Shown here: piece by piece, positions 30,407 through 33,547 of the stretch
How the letters are laid out: each line of letters opens with the position of its first letter
Numbering within the stretch: position 1 is the first letter of the stretch
DNA from: Janthinobacterium violaceinigrum
GTDB taxonomy: Bacteria > Pseudomonadota > Gammaproteobacteria > Burkholderiales > Burkholderiaceae_D
Length of the DNA stretch: 33,547 nucleotides
Direction of reading: 5' to 3'
Assembly (NCBI RefSeq): GCF_009208555.1
Contig: NZ_WFLI01000055.1
Span: 1-33,547 of the forward strand
Translations under genes and position numbers: made by a program
Notes under the pieces: model-generated
What the model was told of the DNA's origin: nothing
Database searches by the model: none
Seen by the model: the letters and a program-made list of their open reading frames with translations, nothing else

Positions 30407-31156
30407 TTAAAACGTCTTGCTAAGCGTCAGCTGCAGCGCCGTCCTGCCCATGAATTTGCCATTCACGGGCGAGGCATACGCCGACTTGCCCGCGTTCGTG
30501 CCGATCACGGCCAGCGCGCCCGTCACCATGCCGAAATCGCGCGTGACGCCCGCCTTCCAGTCCGTGTAGCTCGACGCATCATTGTTTTTGACCTTCTGGT
30601 GGCCCGCGTGCAGGTTGCCGGTCCAGCCGTTGCCCAGGTCGATATTCGCGCCGATGTCCAGGTAGCCGCTGTTCTTGCTGTTGACGATGCCGAACAGGTT
30701 CGAGACGGCGTGCGAATACTTGACATAGGCGGGGCCATACGACAACTGGCCGTAGACTTCCTGCGTATCCGCGTCGGCCAGGCCGGCAACGTGCTTCAAG
30801 CCGTTGTCCGCATACACATAGGCGAGCACGCCGACGTCGTAACCGATATCACTGGTCAGCTGCCCGCGCTTGCCCGCATACAGGTCCACTTCCACGTCGC
30901 CGCTGCCGCCCGCGTCCTTGGTCCACTTGATGGTGGAAGCCCAGGCGCCCGCATACAGGCCCGTCGGGTTGTTGACGTAGTCGGCACCGCCCTGCAGGGC
31001 GGGCTTCAGGCGCGTCTGCGAAATGCCGCGGTAGCGGTAGTCGGACACGCCGGCCACGTTGAAGCTGACTTCATTGTCGGGCTTGGTCTCTTCCGCGTGG
31101 GCCAGGCTGCCCGTAAAGGCGGTGGCGACGGCAAGTGCAACTAGCATTTTATTCAT
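30407..31156 (-). CDS. TorF family putative outer-membrane porin
   Basis: A 249-residue protein with signal peptide 1-21 (LVALAVATAFTGSLAHA). The mature N-terminus EVSFNVAGVSDYRYRGISQT is the signature of the conserved TorF/TIGR02001 family. It is followed by alternating beta-strand patterns (GLYAGAWASTIKW, VEVDLYAGKRG, GVLAYVYAD, YGQLSYGPAYVKYSHAV) and a C-terminal strand TALQLTLSKTF ending in Phe, as in outer-membrane barrels. Family members are thought to be small channels; the solute is unknown. The ATG at 31156 gives the signal peptide; the longer reading to 31270 does not. It is transcribed alone, between the kdp genes and its own strong terminator. Confidence 0.88.
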   Translation of the reverse strand: MNKMLVALAVATAFTGSLAHAEETKPDNEVSFNVAGVSDYRYRGISQTRLKPALQGGADYVNNPTGLYAGAWASTIKWTKDAGGSGDVEVDLYAGKRGQLTSDIGYDVGVLAYVYADNGLKHVAGLADADTQEVYGQLSYGPAYVKYSHAVSNLFGIVNSKNSGYLDIGANIDLGNGWTGNLHAGHQKVKNNDASSYTDWKAGVTRDFGMVTGALAVIGTNAGKSAYASPVNGKFMGRTALQLTLSKTF

Positions 31157-31289
31157 GGTTTTTTCTTCTTCATGAGTGGTATGGGCCTTTGCCAACATGG
31201 CGCAGCTGGCCCGCCGCTGCAAAAATTTTGGGTAAAGCGTCCCCCCGGCGCGCGCGGCGCCCGTTTTCAAACGGGGGAAGGAATGCGGC

Positions 31290-31988
31290 TTAGAGCGGCA
31301 GCAGCAAGCGGTAGCCGACGGCCGTTTCCGTCAGCAGGTACTGCGGCTGGGCCGGATCGGCTTCCAGCTTCTGGCGCAGATGGCCCATGTAGATGCGCAG
31401 GTAGTGGCCGTTCTCGCTGTTCGACGGCCCCCATACTTCGCGCAGCAGCTGGGGATTGGTGACCACCCTGCCCGCGTTTTTCACCAGTACCGACAGCAGA
31501 CGGAATTCCGTCGGCGTCATGTGCACCAGCTGCTTGTTGCGCGTTACCAGGCGGTCTTTCAGGTCGACGCGCACGTCGCCGAACTGCACCACGCCATCGT
31601 CGCTGGCGGCGGGCTGGCGCTGGCGGCGCAGCGTGGCGCGCACGCGTGCCAGCAGCTCGCCCACGCCGAACGGCTTGGTCAGATAGTCGTCGGCACCCGC
31701 GTCCAGCGCGCGGATCTTGTCCTGCTCGTCGACCCGCGCCGACAGCACGATGATGGGCACGGCCGACCATTTGCGGATGTCGGCGATGAAATCGATGCCG
31801 TCGCCGTCGGGCAGCCCCAGGTCCAGCACGATCAGGTCGGGCCGGCGCGTGCCGGCATCGATCAGGCCCCGCTGCATGGTGGCGGATTCGAAAATCTGCC
31901 AGCCCTCGTCTTCCAGCGCGGCGCGCACGAAGCGGCGGATTTGCGGTTCATCCTCGACCAGCAGGGCGGTGGCGGAAGGTTCGTTCAT
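31290..31988 (-). CDS. kdpE: Response regulator KdpE
   Basis: A 232-residue OmpR-type regulator that activates the kdpFABC potassium pump genes. The receiver has the acidic pair in LVEDEPQIRRF (~11-15), phosphoacceptor D56 in LIVLDLGLPDGDG, and the conserved Lys in DDYLTKPFGV. The C-terminal winged helix shows HMTPTEFRLLSVLVKNAGRVVTN and HYLRIYMGHLRQKLE. The ATG overlaps the TGA of kdpD (ATGA), the standard kdpDE arrangement. No terminator with a T-run was seen after its stop; a short CCCGTTT/AAACGGG hairpin lies at 31260-31275. Confidence 0.95.
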   Translation of the reverse strand: MNEPSATALLVEDEPQIRRFVRAALEDEGWQIFESATMQRGLIDAGTRRPDLIVLDLGLPDGDGIDFIADIRKWSAVPIIVLSARVDEQDKIRALDAGADDYLTKPFGVGELLARVRATLRRQRQPAASDDGVVQFGDVRVDLKDRLVTRNKQLVHMTPTEFRLLSVLVKNAGRVVTNPQLLREVWGPSNSENGHYLRIYMGHLRQKLEADPAQPQYLLTETAVGYRLLLPL

Positions 31989-33547
31989 GTTGGTTTTCCT
32001 GTTTCATGGTCGTTGGCGTCATCGAGCTCGATCTCCGGCGGCGCCGGAGGCGTGCCCAGCGGCAGGCTGAACACGAGGGCGGCACCCTGTCCCGGCGCGT
32101 GCGGCTGCGCGTGGATGGCGCCGCCGTGGGCTTCGACGATGGCGCGGCAAATGGCCAGCCCCAGGCCGACGCCCGGCTTGTTCGATTCGCGCTCGCCGCG
32201 CGTGAATTTTTCAAAGATGGCTTCTTCGCGGCCGGGCGGCAGGCCCGGGCCGTCGTCACATACCGTCACCTGCAGGAACTGACCGTGCACCCCGGCCGCG
32301 ACGGTGATGGTGCTGCCGGGCGGCGTGTACTTGGCCGCGTTTTCCAGCAGGTTGCACAGTACGCGTTCGATCAGCACAGCGTCGTAGCGCACCAGCGGCA
32401 GGTCCGGCGCCAGCTGCGTCTGCACGGCATGCTGCTGCAATTGCGGGCCGCTGGCGCGCAATGCGCTGCCCACCACTTCTTCCAGCGCCTGCCATTGCAG
32501 GTTCAGGCGCACCTGCCCGCTCTCGATGCGCGCCATGTCCAGCAGGTTCGCCACCAGGGCGCTCATGCGCACGGTTTCGGACTGCAGCGAGCGCGCCATG
32601 TCCAGCTGCGCGGGCGACAACGGAGGCCTGGACAGGGCCAGCGACTCGGCCAGGCCCACCAGCGACGTCAATGGCGTGCGCAAGTCGTGCGACAGGGCCG
32701 CCAGCAGCGAATTGCGCAGGCGCTCGGACTCCATCTGCAGCAGCGCGCCCTGGGCCACGTCGATGTAGTGCACGCGTTCAAGCGCAATGGCCGCCAGCGC
32801 GGCAAAGGTATCGAGGTGCTGGCGCTGTTCCGGCACCAGCAGCCAGCGCCCGCGGTGCGCGCCATCGAGCGGCAGCAGCGCCAGCACGCCCCGCGTACGC
32901 ATCGGCGCGATCAGCGGCAGGTAGAAAATGGGCGATGCCGGCAAGGTATCGGTGCCTGTACCGGCTGCCTGCGCATGGTCGAAGGCCCACTGCGCGATGC
33001 CCATGTCCAGCGGCTGAGCGCCGTTCGGGGCCTGCAAGCTGCCCTCGTCATCAGGCAAAAGCAAAGTGGCGCGCGCGCGGAAAGCCCGCTCGATGGCGCT
33101 TTTCGTGATGTCGAAAATCTGCTCCGTCTGCAGCACGCCGGACAATTCGCGCGAAAACTCGTACAGGGCGCGGGCGCGCGCCTCGCGGTGCGAGGCAACG
33201 CGCGCCTGGAAGCGCAGGCCGGCCGTCAGGTGGCCCGTGATCAGCCCCACGGCCAGCATCACGCCAAACGTGATCACGTACTGGAAATCGCCCACGGCAA
33301 ACGAGAAACGGGGCGGCACGAAGATGAAATCGAAGCAGGCCACACCCACCAGGCTGGCCAGCGCCGCCGGCCCGCGCCCCAGGCGCACGGCCACCAGCAC
33401 CACCGTCAGCAGCGACAGCATGGCGATATTGGCCAGGTCCAGATAGGGCTGCAGCGGCACGGAGGCGATGGCCGTGCCCAGGCTGGCGCCGGCCGCCAGG
33501 ATGTAGCGCCAATGGCGCGACGGCCGGCGCGGCGCCTCCGCCTCGTC
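31985..33547 (-). CDS. kdpD: Sensor histidine kinase KdpD, C-terminal part (runs off the right edge)
   Basis: Membrane sensor kinase that responds to low K+ and turgor stress and phosphorylates KdpE. The visible ~520 residues begin within the membrane region (RHWRYILAAGASLGTAIA, then LSLLTVVLVAVRLG, FDFIFVPPRFSFAVGD and VMLAVGLITGHLTAGLR, the four-segment KdpD module). A GAF-like segment follows, then the phosphoacceptor H-box LLAALSHDLRTPLTSL, N-box LLENAAKYTP and G-boxes DDGPGLPP and GVGLGLAI. The frame is open to the window end, so the N-terminal Kdp sensor and Usp domains are outside. The in-frame GTG at 33460 is internal, not a start. Confidence 0.95.
   Translation of the reverse strand, partial: DEAEAPRRPSRHWRYILAAGASLGTAIASVPLQPYLDLANIAMLSLLTVVLVAVRLGRGPAALASLVGVACFDFIFVPPRFSFAVGDFQYVITFGVMLAVGLITGHLTAGLRFQARVASHREARARALYEFSRELSGVLQTEQIFDITKSAIERAFRARATLLLPDDEGSLQAPNGAQPLDMGIAQWAFDHAQAAGTGTDTLPASPIFYLPLIAPMRTRGVLALLPLDGAHRGRWLLVPEQRQHLDTFAALAAIALERVHYIDVAQGALLQMESERLRNSLLAALSHDLRTPLTSLVGLAESLALSRPPLSPAQLDMARSLQSETVRMSALVANLLDMARIESGQVRLNLQWQALEEVVGSALRASGPQLQQHAVQTQLAPDLPLVRYDAVLIERVLCNLLENAAKYTPPGSTITVAAGVHGQFLQVTVCDDGPGLPPGREEAIFEKFTRGERESNKPGVGLGLAICRAIVEAHGGAIHAQPHAPGQGAALVFSLPLGTPPAPPEIELDDANDHETGKPT

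Overview
The window is GC-rich DNA from a betaproteobacterium, most likely an Oxalobacteraceae member close to Janthinobacterium. That placement rests on gene content and style: proS next to rppH, a Kdp two-component system, a Kef-type antiporter joined to a YbdK-type ligase, and Fur-controlled FecI/FecR siderophore systems. It is a judgement from protein character, not from a database search. No rRNA, tRNA, CRISPR array or transposase was recognised.

Layout. 1-814 (minus): an ECF sigma factor (FecI type) and the start of its FecR partner, behind a Fur box. 1103-2470: ffh. 2907-3302: a SWIB-domain protein with an Ala/Lys-rich tail. 3524-5886 (minus): a lytic transglycosylase overlapping the end of proS, with rppH divergent. 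6827-8416 (minus): a lipobox-bearing malate:quinone oxidoreductase. 8889-9311: a DUF1841 protein. 9447-15648: a nitrite/NO module. nirK, the di-iron repair gene ric and a quinol NO reductase form one minus-strand operon. It is driven by a near-perfect sigma-54 promoter with three GGT-N7-ACC NorR-type sites and a divergent norR. 15789-16471 (minus): two small cytochromes c. 16705-19397: a MoxR ATPase, GNAT acetyltransferase and VWA protein operon. 19710-22028: antiporter plus glutamate-cysteine-ligase-like enzyme. 22265-26147: a second Fur-controlled siderophore system in which sigma factor and FecR-type regulator are one polypeptide, followed by its TonB-dependent receptor. 26171-28242 (minus): an alginate-lyase-family protein and a class I glutamine amidotransferase. 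28546-30330: a tightly overlapping trio of small protein, DapA-like enzyme and ParA-like ATPase with an altered P-loop. 30407-31156 (minus): a TorF-type outer membrane protein. 31290 to the right edge (minus): kdpE and the 3' part of kdpD.

How the parts work together. NirK makes NO from nitrite, the NO reductase converts it to N2O, Ric repairs NO-damaged iron centres, and NorR should switch the operon on when NO appears. No N2O reductase is present here. The two CSS (cell-surface signalling) loci carry Fur boxes with identical half-sites, so both should open under iron limitation.

The most unusual non-coding content is a family of about 120-bp imperfect palindromes (2473-2591, 9313-9432, 15640-15759). 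Each starts within a few bases of the stop codon of a plus-strand gene, in the same orientation, with covarying stems. A second, smaller GGGGTC-type hairpin repeat family (3370-3397, 3451-3514, 22063-22089) also shows a compensatory change.
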